From: Spinacia oleracea
Lineage: Eukaryota; Streptophyta; Magnoliopsida; Caryophyllales; Amaranthaceae
Direction: 5' to 3'
DNA: 64,000 nucleotides
NCBI RefSeq assembly: GCF_020520425.1
Contig: NC_079491.1
Location: forward strand, 27,519,449 to 27,583,448
A model generated the notes under the pieces. The model was not told the origin of the DNA. It worked only from the letters and a program-made list of their open reading frames with translations, and made no database searches. Position 1 is the first letter of the stretch, and the number at the start of each line of letters is the position of its first letter. The position numbers were made by a program, and so were the translations under genes. Of this stretch, positions 44,007 to 56,719 are shown in pieces.

Positions 44007-45494
44007 TGAAGGCAATATGTCCTTCACCCAACTTGATAAGAGGAAGTGAAGATGAATAAAGTTTTGATGCTACATGCATAACCTGATCAAAAGTTGGATC
44101 TTGTTGTTAGGTAGACCACAAACATACACATGCAATTAGGCGTCGTGATTAAAAGGTGGTAACATAGGTTCTAAACCATATGTAATGCATGGGAAACTGA
44201 ATCAATGATTGGTTTCCAAGTTCTCAATTGAAAGATGTATCACCCACATCTATGTGAACTGGTTGGAGTATTTCAAGAGGTTAGCATCATTTACAATTCT
44301 GCATAATTGAAATTATTGCCTAAGAAGAAATGAAAGGGAATTGTTTCTAGTGGGAGTTCCTCAATGAACTCAAGTTGATCACAAGTCTGCTATCTGGATG
44401 ATTTTCTATTTTGAATATGAGAATCATTCTAACAGCGATGAAAGACTAGATCATTCTATAAACATGTTCAAAGATATTTTCATCTTACTTCGAAAGGCTT
44501 TCGATAGAAAGGATGCTAAGAATAGAAAAGTATGATAAACTAAACCTCTGCACCGAATGAGAGACAACACTCATATGCAGAAATGAAATCAAATTTGAGC
44601 TCCATGAATGTTTTAAGTATTGGGTGAAAGGCCTATAATCTGTAAAACATTAAATGCTTCATTTTGGGTTAGAGGCCCACAAATTGGTAAGCATTCGGTT
44701 TAAACATTTATCATTTATGAAATTATATTTCATATGTCATTTAATCTTGATTTAGTATTAAATGATGAAGTCCAAGTGATTCAGAACATTCAAATGGGAT
44801 GTCAAGATGGATTCTTTGACAAAGAAACACCCATAAGTGAACTTGAATATTAAATCACAAAAGGATCCCTAATCCAGGTCATTGAAAGGTTAGACGACCA
44901 ATGACTAATGAAGATTAGATTGCAAGTTGATTTATAGTTCAGTTTCTTGAACTAGATGGACTGGATGTCAGAAATCATTTGCATAAATACTTATTGGATC
45001 TTGTATCGGATTGAGCATGGGAACACTTTAAGAGATTAAAGTCATGTCATAAGTAGTTCTCATTAATGGTGATTGGAACCTATTCCTCAGAACCTGAGTA
45101 GTTATGCTGCTTGTTTGAGAATTAGTTCGCTTTGATGCTCGCTAAACGTCACACCGTAAAAGGAGACTATAAAAGCAGTTATTGGGCGTACTATGAATCA
45201 AAGTAAGTTGCTCATAAGTTACAAGAAGGGATTGTCCTCCTATCTTTGATAGGATATGGTGTTGTTGTTGTACAAGGCCTCTCGAAGAGTTGGATACTGT
45301 GAAAATGCATAGTCGTGCTCAGAATGGTTAACGCTTAACCTTCTATAAAAGTTTAACAGTTAAACTCAGTAATTCGAGAAACACGTACTTCTGGACCTAA
45401 TAAGGATGGCTTGGATCTTACCTTATGTTTAGTAAGTAACACCAAGAGACAAAGGAATCGGAATGCACACTGGTCTGAATGACAAGTGGGAGAC
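44007..45494 (+). mobile_element. Ty1/copia internal remnant
   Basis: It begins with a short piece resembling the copia LTR start (tgaaggcaatatgtcc) and ends at the purine tract aagtgggagac (45484-45494), the usual copia polypurine tract. No clear protein domain remains. It is an old, broken copy. Confidence 0.6.
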
Positions 45495-45933
45495 TGAAGG
45501 AAGTATGTCCTTTACCCAAGGTGCATTAGTCCAATACCAAGGTTCAGATTAATTACGAACAATTAATTCAGTGAGATCAAGTGATCGGAACAGCTGGCTG
45601 GAGCAATGCTTCCGATCAGTGAGTTCTAATCTATATTAGGCTCACAACTTACTCTTGACTGAACCTATAAGGTCACACCATTGGCATGTAACAGGTCACT
45701 GGATTAAATGAATCGGAAATTCATTTTATAGCTTTTCGGGAATTAGTTCGAAAAACATAAATATACGATTTTAACATTGGATCGTGAAATCGTATATCGT
45801 GATTGCGTATATTCGTAAGTTAGGCGAAACGAATAATCGTATTGTACGACAATGGATCACCAAGTACGAAACCATGAATGAATTATCAAATGATAATTAA
45901 TAAGCAAACACTAAAGCAAGCCCACAAGCAAGG
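45495..45933 (+). mobile_element. Ty1/copia LTR, left part
   Basis: It starts TGAAGGAAGTATGTCC right after the polypurine tract and is interrupted by the gypsy LTR at 45934. Its likely continuation is at 58571-58838, where the LTR ends ...aacctaaca before a primer binding site. Confidence 0.6.
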
Positions 45934-47224
45934 TGTAGACACCTAATTTGTGTCTCCCCTTTGGGATGATGACGATACCATTATCCTTGTTAGGCGATTG
46001 GAGTAACTCCAGGCGGAAATCCCAATTGCTAAGAACACCTCCAAAATCCAAGGTCCAAAATCCAATCCCCGAGGTCGTTCCCCTCCCGGAACTCGGTACA
46101 AAATACAACTTCCAAAATCCAACTACAAGATTCGAGTACAATCTCAATTAGTGGACCATCCCATTGGTTTTACTAGGCCTTTTCCACTCAAAATCATATA
46201 AGGCAAGTCAAATTCGGGCGCCGACCCACAAAACCGAGCATGCCGGGCCCCGTCCCGTAAAATCTGAATTCAAAAACCCGAGAAAGGCTTGTTTTTAGAC
46301 GCTAAACGATGCCTTAACCTCCAAGCAAATACAAAGCGCCAAACCTAGTACGATTCGTACAACGGGTACAACATTACAAGACAAAACAAGGACGATTCCC
46401 TGTCCTTGCTTTGGCGGCATTCAAGCCACGTCAGCAGTGCGCAGCGCTGGCCTGGCGCCAGGCGCTGGCATGTGCTGGCGTTTTTCACCATTCCCTCCTA
46501 TAAATACCCATCATTTCCGTCGAAAAAAGGGGGAGCACAACACATACAACGTCGTAATTTCGACATTACTCCTCACAATACAAACTCAAAAACTCCTCAA
46601 AAACACATACAAAATTCCTAAATTCAAAAGCAATTGGGAGCTCGTGCCTAAGCCTAACTAGGTAAATCCGAATCCCATTTCAATCAATCATGCTATTTTG
46701 ATTTCAAATGATTAGCAAGTTGGTGTTTTTTGCCATAAAAAACACCACTTGCAACAATCATACATGCTTTTTCAAAAATACAAACTTTTTCAAAATACAA
46801 AATACAAACTTTCAAGATTTAGGGATGTTCAAAGTTGCTTACATTCATCTCTTTGAACTAGAATCACCTTCAAGTGTGGAGTAATCAAAGATGACACCTT
46901 TTTAGCATTTAAAGGTTTAGTCTTTTGAGATTCAAGACTTCATTTTTCAATATACAAGTTCAAGTTTTCAAATTTCAAAGATCCCACCATGTTTAGGGTT
47001 GTTCATAACTACCTCTCTAAACTAGGATCATTTCAAGTTCAAATTTCAATCATTTCAAGTTCAAACATTTCAATATTCAAGCTTTCAATTTCAAGTTTAA
47101 TATGCAAGATCTAGGATATTTGGGTTGAACCTCTCCCAAGTTGTGATTTTTGGCTTTGAGTTCGTGTCGGGCGCACTTATTTTTAAGGAGCCGCTTGGCG
47201 TTCGAATCTCATGTGCCCAAGTAC

Positions 47225-47360
47225 AAATTTCAATTATGCACCTTTCAATATCGCAATTTCAATATCGCCCTTTCAATATCGCACTTTCAATATCGCACTT
47301 TCAATACCGCAATTTCAATACCGCAATTTCAATTTCGCACTTTCAATTCCGCACCTTTAC
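47225..47360 (+). repeat. 14-bp tandem array in the first LTR
   Basis: About nine units of the type tttcaatatcgcac run head to tail, with alternation of atcgca and accgca. The same array occurs in the second LTR copy at about 54917-55060, with one unit altered. Confidence 0.85.
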
Positions 47361-48417
47361 TTGCCTAGTCCATTTCTAGGCAATGTGGACCTACTCCCTA
47401 GTCCTTTTCTAGGGGGTCTTGTATTTACTAATTCCGCACTTTATTTAGTATTGTGATGTTGCTTTATGTGCTTTATCGCTTTCATCACCAACATGCTAAA
47501 TACCACAAAATACAAAGGATACACCACGCTTAACGAAGATATTTTTGGACAAACCGACCTTAGGTTCCTTAAATCAATCTTTAAAGCAAAGTGACCACCG
47601 TACAATTAGAAATTCTATTTTGCTCTAAATTTCAAACCCATGTAGTCTAATCTTAGGGTTTATTTTCGAAATAATGTTGTGCCAACGTACTTGAATATTT
47701 CTAAAGCTCGCCGAATAAGCATTTTCGTTCCCGAGCCCGGATCTCACCCATCCGTTTCAAGGATTCAAGGCCTTATCCAAAAATAGAGTCATTTTGCGGT
47801 CTTCCCAAACGGGACCTAAAATAAAGTTTGGTGGCGACTCCTTCGAGGTGCAAAAAACAATTCAACGGTTCTCTAAACGAACCGCCGCGTGCCAACCCCC
47901 CTTGTAGGAAACGGGGAAAAAATATAAAAAAACCCCCTACACAAGGAAACAAGGCACCAAGGCACAAGGGCCCATGGCCTTGCTGCCTTGGCCATGCGAG
48001 CATAAATGGGGCAGCAGCAGCAGCAGCCAAGGCCCGCGGCCCAACTGCTGGTTGCGCTGCTATGCGTGTTATTGCCGTGGGCCAAGCTGGCCGGTCAAGG
48101 CCTTGCGGTTTTGGCCGGTTAGCTTGGTTGGTTAAAAGGTTATTTTAATAACCTAAAACCTATGTTTTCAGCATTCTAATTTTACACACATTATTCTAGC
48201 CTAAGGCAAGTGAGAACCCTAATTCTCTCTGTGCCTCCATTAGAGTGTTCATCCCAAAAGCAAACAATCTTCAGTGACTTCTAAGCCATCGATCTCAAGA
48301 CAGATCTGAACGTGTCGGTGAACCATGTAGAGGAATGACATCTGGAGTTCGTGTTCGTGATACGTTTAATCTAGGGAAAACACGCTACAAACGTAAGTCT
48401 GCTTGATTTGTACTTTA

Positions 48418-51400
48418 AAAGGCAATGAAGAGGGGTCCGACTTCAGCATGTCAAGGCCCATTAATGTTTCGCCAACCACGAGTGGCATTGGGTCCCGACC
48501 ATTAGCAAACTGCTCTACAATCTCAATTAGGGAGGCATCGCCATTGCCAAACCCCTGCTACGAAAAGAGGAAGCGAGCAAATATACAAAAACTCAAGGCT
48601 CTCAAGCGGAAAACTTTGGGAACATCAAGCCCAGCAAAGTAGGTGACAAAGAGGGACAAATCCACCCCTCTGCCATACACAACAACAGTAAAAAGTGGGG
48701 GCTTCAGGCCCAAATACCTTTCAAAGCTCAAGAAAAAGTGTTCTTCAACACTAGGGCTCCAGCATCATGGGCCACTCCAATATGGCACTAAATTCCTCAG
48801 AGAGGGGACATACCTCATTATTTCCAAAGCGGAAGACATGATGATTCGGGTCCCAAGCCTCCAGAGCAGCAAGAATGAAGTGCAAGTCCAATTTTACAAA
48901 CCGGAAAGAGACGAGCACCCCAAGATGCATCCCATCAAGCTCTCTTTTCTCCAACTTGCCTAGCGAACCAAGCCACGAGTTCAAGGCACCTTCAAAGGAC
49001 ACAGCCATATTTTCTCTTCGTGAGGAAGCAGTATGCAATGATAGCAGGGAAAGATTGATACAAGAAACGATCCGAAATGCTCCCTATTTATACAAGATTT
49101 GGCTTGCACGACAGCTCACAGGCGCCAGGCGCCAAGCCCGCGCCAGACGCCGGAAGCCTGCACCAAAGGACGAGGCCACCGTCCTCTCTTATGACTCCGA
49201 GTACACACTCTTTAGTGTTTCGGACAGCAGAGTACAACCTCCATTATTCAAGATTCCAAAGCCGCAAGCCGCGCAATTTCAAGCAGTCCGGATCAACGCT
49301 TCGGGCAGATTTCGGATCATTTTTTCTTTCAAAATTCAAGCATTCTAATCCTAGATCGGCGTCCTAAGTCGAGTCTGCATGTGCATTAGCAAAAGTTGAA
49401 TATACTTTGACTTGCGCTTTTCCTAACCAAAAAACCTCAGTCAAAGTGGGGGCTTATAGTGGGTACATACACCTGAAAAAATGGGCAAATTTTTTCAAAA
49501 TTTTTCGCAAAATTGTCATGCATGCATATAGCTACAAAATTTCAAGGCACACAACACGCATACAATTTCAAGCATTCAAACATACAAAAGCCAATCTTCA
49601 AAAAACTTCAAACCAATTCAAGTTCAAAGCCATACAAACCATACAAAAATTCAAGTTTCAATCCATACAAACACAATACAATCCGGCCTATACAAAATCA
49701 ACCCAGGCAAGCCGAAACTCGCTGCCATGCAGGGTCAGTCTGAGTCATCATCAGCGGTGACGTCAACCACAGGCGCCTTGTCCCTGTTTCGCCTCCTAAG
49801 GCGCTCCAGCTCCCGATCCAGCTCCGTCCCAGGGGTACTAGGATCCTCCTCCGAGATACGAAGTGTGCCAGTGGAGGGATGAACTCCCTACTGAGGAGAG
49901 GAATACTGATAAGGCGGCGGCATCGGCATATACGGGTACGAACCAAACATCTGAGCCTGACGCATCCTTTCCATCTCCGCATAGCAAGCCCATGAACCCG
50001 CACCCCAAGGCTGAGGACCACTTCCTCTGAAGTAGTAGCCGGAAGGAGGAACAAAGGGCCATGAACCGCTAGCACCTCCAAATGAATGCCTGGTGGGATC
50101 AACATGTACAAAAGGGGAAGCTGAATACTGATAAGGCGGCGGCATCGGCATATACGGGTACGAACCAAACATCTGAGCCTGACGCATCCTTTCCATCTCC
50201 GCATAGCAAGCCCATGAACCCGCACCCCAAGGCTGAGGACCACTTCCTCCGAAGTAGTAGCCGGAAGGAGGAACAAAGGGCCATGAACCGCTAGCACCTC
50301 CAAATGAATGCCTGGTGGGATCAACATGTACAAAAGGGGAAGCTCCCCGCTCAGCATCAAAATGCCTCTGATGAGCACCAGCACCGGACCCCTGTCCCAG
50401 CCTGAGGCTCCCTGTCAATAGAGTCTCTACGGTCTCGACGGCGCTCCTATACAAAATACAATTTCAAGAATCAATTTCCCAGTTGGAATTTCCAGTATAC
50501 AAGTTTCAAGATCAAGTGAGGCACCTCTCTGTTCCGGCCAGAAAGCTTCCGGGTCAGCTTGGCGCACTGCCTCTTCCAAGAATCAAGCAAGAGCATCTAG
50601 CGACGCACTCTCACCCGAGGCGCCTGCATACAAAATTCAAGATCAATTTCCAAATACAAGTTACAAACAGTTTCGAAAATGCAACAATACTTACAGGGGC
50701 GTAATGCTCAGGTATAACATCATATGATTTCCGGTGCGGAGGAGAAGCCCAAGGAATGGTCTCCACCACCTCTTCCCCGTCCGAATTCTCATAGCGGAGG
50801 ATCCTATCAGCATGAGGAATGTCCTCAGGATCAACCTCCTCCTCCTACATACAATCATACAATCATACAATCATCCAATCAATACATCAATACAAGAATA
50901 CAAGAATACAAGGTTCAAAGCTCACCGGCAGTACGAAGCGTACTGGTGGAGCCAACCTCCTCAGGAAGTCATCATAGCTCCCCTTCCTGTATACAAAATC
51001 CCTCCAAGAGCGGCAAACAACATCGCCCCTAGCCTCCACATAGAGCCGGGCCAACTCTTCATCCAACGCCAGCATGGACCCTGGTGGGTCCTTCGGGATA
51101 AGTCTCTCCCCCGAATTGTGCTGAGGGGACACCCGCTCCCCCAGATACCACATATGGCGGTACACCCCTGGAAGCAAAACCCGCCGCCCAGACAGGAAAT
51201 GGGCACGAGCAACTGAGGCAGGTACAACCGCGTTGGCAAAAGGACGCCATACCACCTACAAAGCAGATAACTCATGCAACAGTACAAATACAAATACAAG
51301 AGAGAAAAACAGTACAAGAATATTACCCTATCAGCAGGTAAAACTCTCCAAGCTCTGCGAGAAGCCACCAGGGCCACACCAATGCGCACCGCTCCTATCC

Positions 51401-52457
51401 AAGAGGCAGCATACGGGTAAGCCGCATCTCTAGTACGCTCCGACGCCAAAGTCGGAAAGTGCTCATAGATCAAAATCTTTCAAGGAACAAACAAAACATC
51501 AGTCAAGTTCAAGCACGCTCCATAGAGCAGCCATGCTCGGGTCACTCCCTAGTGCAGTCCGGGAGGCCCGCCCCTTTTCATACAAGAGGTGGCTATATGC
51601 CAAACCACCCCAGTTATAACTCGAGACAGCTCTCAAGTCCCTCAGAGCGGACAAGAAGCTAATATGCACCCGACTGTTCCTACTCGGGGCAATCACTCTG
51701 CTAACCAAGACAAGGAGGAAGAGCCTAACCCTCTGCTCCGCGGACACACCCTCACCATAGATAGCATCCACAAGCACCGTCACAGAAGCGTGGGAGTCGT
51801 CCTCTGACAAATCAACAACAGGGCCGAGCAAATCCCTGGCAATGGTCGAGCGCCACGTCAGCTCAGAATCAAAGGTCAAATTCCTCTCAGAAAAAGGAAG
51901 ACCTGTAATCATAGCAAACTCAAGAGGGGTAACAGTGATCTCTCCCCATGCCATGTGGAAAGTGTTGGTGGTATCCCACCACCGCTCTAACAAAGCCCAC
52001 AAACGGTTTTTAATCCCCGTTCTCCTCGGGGAACCTCCCATGGTGCGCTAGAAATCGGCCAGGCCCATCTGCGACCAAATCTCCATAGCATCTGCATCAG
52101 CACGGAGAGCTTTAAAGGCCCTCTGAACCTCCACCAAGGACCAGTAAGTACGGAACGACTTTCCATCGGCCTACAGGTGAACGAGTTAGCTCAAGACCTA
52201 TACAAGTACAAAATACAAAATTCAAAACACAGTACGAGACTCACCATGCCAGCGCGAGGCCGCTGAGACAAATGCCAATCCGGCCGAAACACCAGGTTGG
52301 AAGGGGTCCAACCAGCACCAGGGAAAGCCGGCGCATCTCGGGGAACCATACCCCCACCTGGGGCATTTGTTGCAGCCGCTTCGTCATCCGAAGCGTCTTC
52401 CTCAGCAGCTCGAACCACAGATGATTCAGCGAGCTTTCTCCGAGTGTGACGAGGCAT
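48418..52457 (-). other. Antisense accessory coding region of the Tat-like element (PMD and DUF7745-like)
   Basis: Reading opposite to the LTRs there are several open blocks. At 52191-52457 is a basic, Ala-rich N-terminal block (MPRHTRRKLAES). At about 51480-52172 is a plant mobile domain: WALLERWWDTTNTFHMAW, ITVTPLEFAMITGLPF, SYNWGGLAYSHLLY. At about 50925-51480 are further PMD-type blocks (RRAWRVLPADR, YVEARGDVVCRSWRDF). At 49888-50447 is a Pro/Tyr/Gly-rich tail. A second antisense block at 48418-49038 resembles a DUF7745-type protein (HVFRFGNNEVCPLSEEFSAI). Extra antisense genes are known in the Tat lineage, and PMDs are known in Ty3/gypsy elements. The region is a fossil; function in the element is unknown. 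Confidence 0.7.
49901..50344 (-). repeat. In-frame 222-bp tandem duplication in the antisense gene
   Basis: Two copies (49901-50122 and 50123-50344) differ at very few positions. The length is 74 codons, so the antisense frame is kept. Each unit encodes SFGGASGSWPFVPPSGYYF-like and PMPPPYQYS-like text. Confidence 0.85.
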
Positions 52458-52574
52458 ACTAAATCAAGCAGCATACAAAGTGTCAAAATTCTAAACTGGG
52501 GGCTATCCTATACTGGCCCACACAAGGTCAAACGATGCAAAACAAAATCCCCAGTGGACCTCTAATTCAAGATA

Positions 52575-52705
52575 CAAGTTCTACACCAACGCCTAGGCTA
52601 TCCACGCCGAAGCAGGTATTCAAATTCCTACACCAACGCCTAAGCTACCCACGCCGAAGTAGGTATACAAGTTCTACATCAACGCCTAGGCTATCCATGC
52701 CGAAG
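52575..52705. repeat. Three ~54-bp tandem repeats
   Basis: Three units share ctacaccaacgcctaggcta, tccacgccgaag and a short caggtattcaa-like linker. They lie between the antisense gene start and the polypurine tract of the Tat-like element, possibly in its antisense promoter. Confidence 0.75.
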
Positions 52706-53627
52706 AAAATACGAGTTCAAAAAAATTTCAAAAGTACAAGTTCCAACAGTTCAAGTTCAAGTGGCTATCAAACAGTTTTCTACAAGATTCAAGAAACTTA
52801 AGCATACAAGCATCATTTCAAAGTACGAGAAAATCAAAACTACATGCAATCCTAGAGTTATTTCATAAGCAAAAACATGAAAAACTTACATGGACAATGC
52901 AAGAACAAGACCAAGGGAAGAGCTTAATCGACCTTTGAGAGAAAGAGCAAAAGAATTTCAAGTGAATGTGCCTCAAAATGGCAAGGCAAGGGGCAATTAT
53001 ATAGTGCAGCCCTGCGCCAGGCACCGACCCAGCGCCCTGCGCAGACCTGCTGCATGCGCAAATCTGCAGCGCGCGCGGTCTCCCGTGCTGATTGCACGTC
53101 CTTTGCTGCTACGGTCTTCCGCACCAAGCATCAAGCGTCGCATCGAACCATCCGTCGAAAATACGGGTATACACCTGTATCTCCAATTACAAACAGATGA
53201 ATATTTCAAGAATACAAAGTCCAAAAAATACAACGACTCAGGCGCCCAACTCCCAACGGACCCAAGCTCCGGGAAAGTCAGTCGAAATTCAAAAATTTTA
53301 AGGGCCAATAAAAAGCTCTTATCCCCAGCAAAGCACATCCCAACGGATTAACTCCGGGTGTCAAAGTTCAAAATTCAAGATTCAAAAATTTAAATTTTCG
53401 ATGCCAAGCTCCGTCCTGAACTGAAGGCGGAAAAATACAAGTGCAAATCGGAGTCATCACCAACCGCACCGAGGTAGCCTCTATCCTTTTTCTAACGCCG
53501 GTTTTATGCAGGTACCGGCGTACAAAGAGTGGTCTCGATTGCAGAACATCTTGACCATTCTCCGTCCCTTTCGAAATACTTTGACTTGCGCTTTCCTAAC
53601 CGAACGCTCAGTCAAAGTGGGGGCTTC

Positions 53628-56600
53628 TGTAGACACCTAATTTGTGTCTCCCCTTTGGGATGATGACGATACCATTATCCTTGTTAGGCGATTGGAATAA
53701 CTCCAAGCGGAAATCCCAATTTCTAAAAACACCTCCAAAATCCAAGGTCCAAAATCCAATCCCCGAGGCCGTTCCCCTCCCGGAACTCGGTACAAAATAC
53801 AACTTCCAAAATCCAACTTCAAGATTCGAGTACAATCTCAATTAGTGGACCATCCCATTGGTTTTACTAGGCCTTTTCCACTCAAAATCATATAAGGCAA
53901 GTCAAATTCAGGCGCCGACCCACAAAACCGAGCATGCCGGGCCCCGTAAAATCGGAATTCAAAAATCCGAGAAATGCTTGTTTTTAGACGCTAAACGATT
54001 CCTTAACCTCCAAGCAAATACAAAACTCCAAACCTAGTACGATTCGTACAACGGGTACAACATTACAAGACAAAACAAGGACGATTCCCCGTCCTTGCTT
54101 TGGCGGCATTCAAGCCACGTGAGCAGCGCGCAGCGCTGGCCTGGCGCCAGGCGCTGGCGTGTGCTGGCGTTTTGCACCATTCCCTCCTTTAAATACCCCT
54201 CATTGCCATCGAAAAAAGGGGGAGCACAACACATACAACTTCGTAATTTCGACATTACTCCTCACAATACAAACTCAAAAACTCCTCAAAAACACATACA
54301 AAATTCCGAAATTCAAAAGCAATTAAAAGCTCGTGCCTAAGCCTAACTAGGTAAATCCGAATCCCATTTCAATCAATCATGCTATTTTGATTTCAAATGA
54401 TTAGCAAGTTGGTGTTTTTTGCCGTAAAAAACACCACTTGCAACAATCATACATGCTTTTTCAAAAATACAAACTTTTTCAAAATACAAAATACAAACTT
54501 TCAAGATTCAAGGATGTTCAAAGTTGCTTACATTCATCTCTTTGAACTAGAATCACCTTCAAGTGTGGAGTAATCAAAGATGACACCTTTTTAGCATTTA
54601 AAGGTTTAGTCTTTTGAGATTCAAGACTCCATTTTTCAATATACAAGTTCAAGTTTTCAAATTTCAAAGATCCCACCATGTTTAGGGTAACTACCTCTCT
54701 AAACTAGGATCATTTCAAGTTCAAATTTCAATCATTTCAAGTTCAAACATTTCAATATTCAAGCTTTCAATTTCAAGTTTAATATGCAAGATCTAGGATA
54801 TTTGGGTTGAGAAACCTCTCCCAAGTTGAGATTTTTGGCTTTGAATTCGTGTCGGGCGCACTTATTTTTAAGGAGCCGCTTGGCGTTCGAATCTCATGTG
54901 CCCAAGTACAAATTTCAATTATGCACCTTTCAATATCGCAATTTCATTAACGCACCTTTCAATATCGCACTTTCAATATCGCACTTTCAATATCGCACTT
55001 TCAATACCGCAATTTCAATACCGCAATTTCAATTTCGCACTTTCAATTCCGCACCTTTACTTGCCTAGTCCATTTCTAGGCAATGTGGACCTACTCCCTA
55101 GTCCTTTTCTAGTGGGTCTTGTATTTACTAATTCCGCTCTTTATTTAGTATTATGATGTTGCTTTATGTGCTTTATGTGCTTTATCGCTTTCATCACCAA
55201 CAACCTAAATACCACAAAATACAAAGGTTACATCACGCTTAACGAAGATATTTTTGGACAAACCGACCTTAGGTTCCTTAAATCAATCTTTAAAGCAAAG
55301 TGATCACCGTACAATTAGAAATTCTATTTTGCTCTAAATTTCAAACCCACATAGTCTAATCTTAGGGTTTATTTTCGAAATAATGTTGTGCCAACGTACT
55401 TGAATATTTCTAAAGCTCGCTGAATAAGCATTTTCGTTCCCGAGCCCGGATCTCACCCATCCGTTTCAAGGATTCAAGGCCTTATCCAAAAATAGAGTCA
55501 TTTTGCGCTCTTCCCAAACGGGACCTAAAATAAAGTTTGGTGGCGACTCCTTCGAGGTGCAAAAAACAATTCAACGGTTCTCTAAACGAACCGTCGCGTG
55601 CCAACCCCCTTGTAGGAAACGGGGAAAAAATAAAAAACCCCCCTACACAAGGCAACAAGGCACCAAGGCACAAGGGCCCATGGCCTTGCTGCCTTGGCCA
55701 TGCGCGCATAAATGGGGCAGCAGCAGCAGCAGCCAAGGCCCGCGGCCCAACTGCTGGTTGCGCTGCTATGCGTGTTATTGCCGTGGGCCAAGCTGGCCGG
55801 TCAAGGCCTTGCGGTTTTGGCCGGTTAGCTTGGTTGGTTAAAAGGTTATTTTAATAACCTAAAACCTATGTTTTCAGCATTCTAATTTTACAACATTATT
55901 CTAGCCTAAGGCAAGTGAGAACCCTAATTCTCTCTGTGCCTCCATTAGAGTGTTCATCCCAAAAGCAAACAATCTTGAGTGACTTCTAAGCCATCGATCT
56001 CAAGACAGATCTGAACGTGTCGGTGAACCAAGTAGAGGAATGACATCTGGAGTTCGTGTTCGTGATACGTTTAATCTAGGGAAAACACGCTACAAACGTA
56101 AGTCTACTTGATTTGTACTTTATACATGATTCCTGGCTCTAGGGTTGTTCCGCTATTTTTATTATGTATTTAACTGTAAACCCATACATTTATCACGCTT
56201 AATAAGATATTTTTTGAACAATACGGATTATTGTTAGGTACCTTAAATCACTCTAAATCATCCTCTTGACAATTATTAGTTAATATTTGTGCATTAAAAG
56301 CAATACAAATTAGTAATGTAGTGTAACGCATGTCCCGTCTTCGTTACATGAACTAGTAAGGACCGCATCATGGACTAATACTGGACACTCCCCATATTAG
56401 TAAATGTCCCCCAAACCCTCAATCTCTATATTCCTTTGGATGTATGTTGAGCGATCTCCACACTAGGGATCACAAGGGAACCTACGGCCGTTGGTCAAAT
56501 ACGTAAGCCTGGGCTTTCAGCTTTTACTTCCGTATCACAATAACCGGGTTTTGTCAGTTTTTTGCAATGTTTTTTAAAAATGAATGACGACTCCTAAGAC

Positions 56601-56719
56601 TAGTAAAAAGAGGCTAACGCCCACAGTTAGTCCCGTTTTACTTAATATTGCTTGCCACACATCCGCGAGGGAAGAGAACGAAAGAGGCCCTAAACCCGTC
56701 TTTTTCCGACCCCCTCACA
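53628..56719 (+). repeat. Second (longer) LTR of the Tat-like element
   Basis: About 3.09 kb, TGTAGACACC to CCCCCTCACA. On its left is a polypurine tract; on its right, unusually, is a primer-binding-site-like TGGCAACTCCACTGGGGA (56721-56738). An LTR with internal sequence on both sides suggests recombination between related elements. Confidence 0.7.

Larger units (their letters stand above)
45934..56719 (+). mobile_element. Ty3/gypsy (Tat-like) element with long LTRs and antisense genes
   Basis: Two LTR copies lie at 45934-48417 and 53628-56719. Both start TGTAGACACCTAATTTG and are about 97% identical by eye where both are present. That suggests insertion roughly one million years ago, assuming common plant rates. 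The polypurine tract gtcaaagtgggggct (about 53611-53625) precedes the second LTR. The internal region (48418-53627) has no gag-pol that I recognise and instead carries antisense coding blocks. The element is broken and non-autonomous. The flank caagg (45929-45933) has no clear partner on the right. Confidence 0.8.

Noticed and set aside
47828-48148. 106-codon Ala/Arg-rich frame, with a near copy at 55537-55854
   Set aside because: Both lie inside LTR copies. The frame repeats only because the LTRs are repeats, and it matches no protein.
49698-50384. 228-codon minus-strand frame with repeated LLYMLIPPGIHLEVLAV text
   Set aside because: It is the shifted-frame shadow of the 222-bp duplication. 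The alternative minus frame has the Gly/Pro/Tyr-rich product consistent with the rest of the antisense region.
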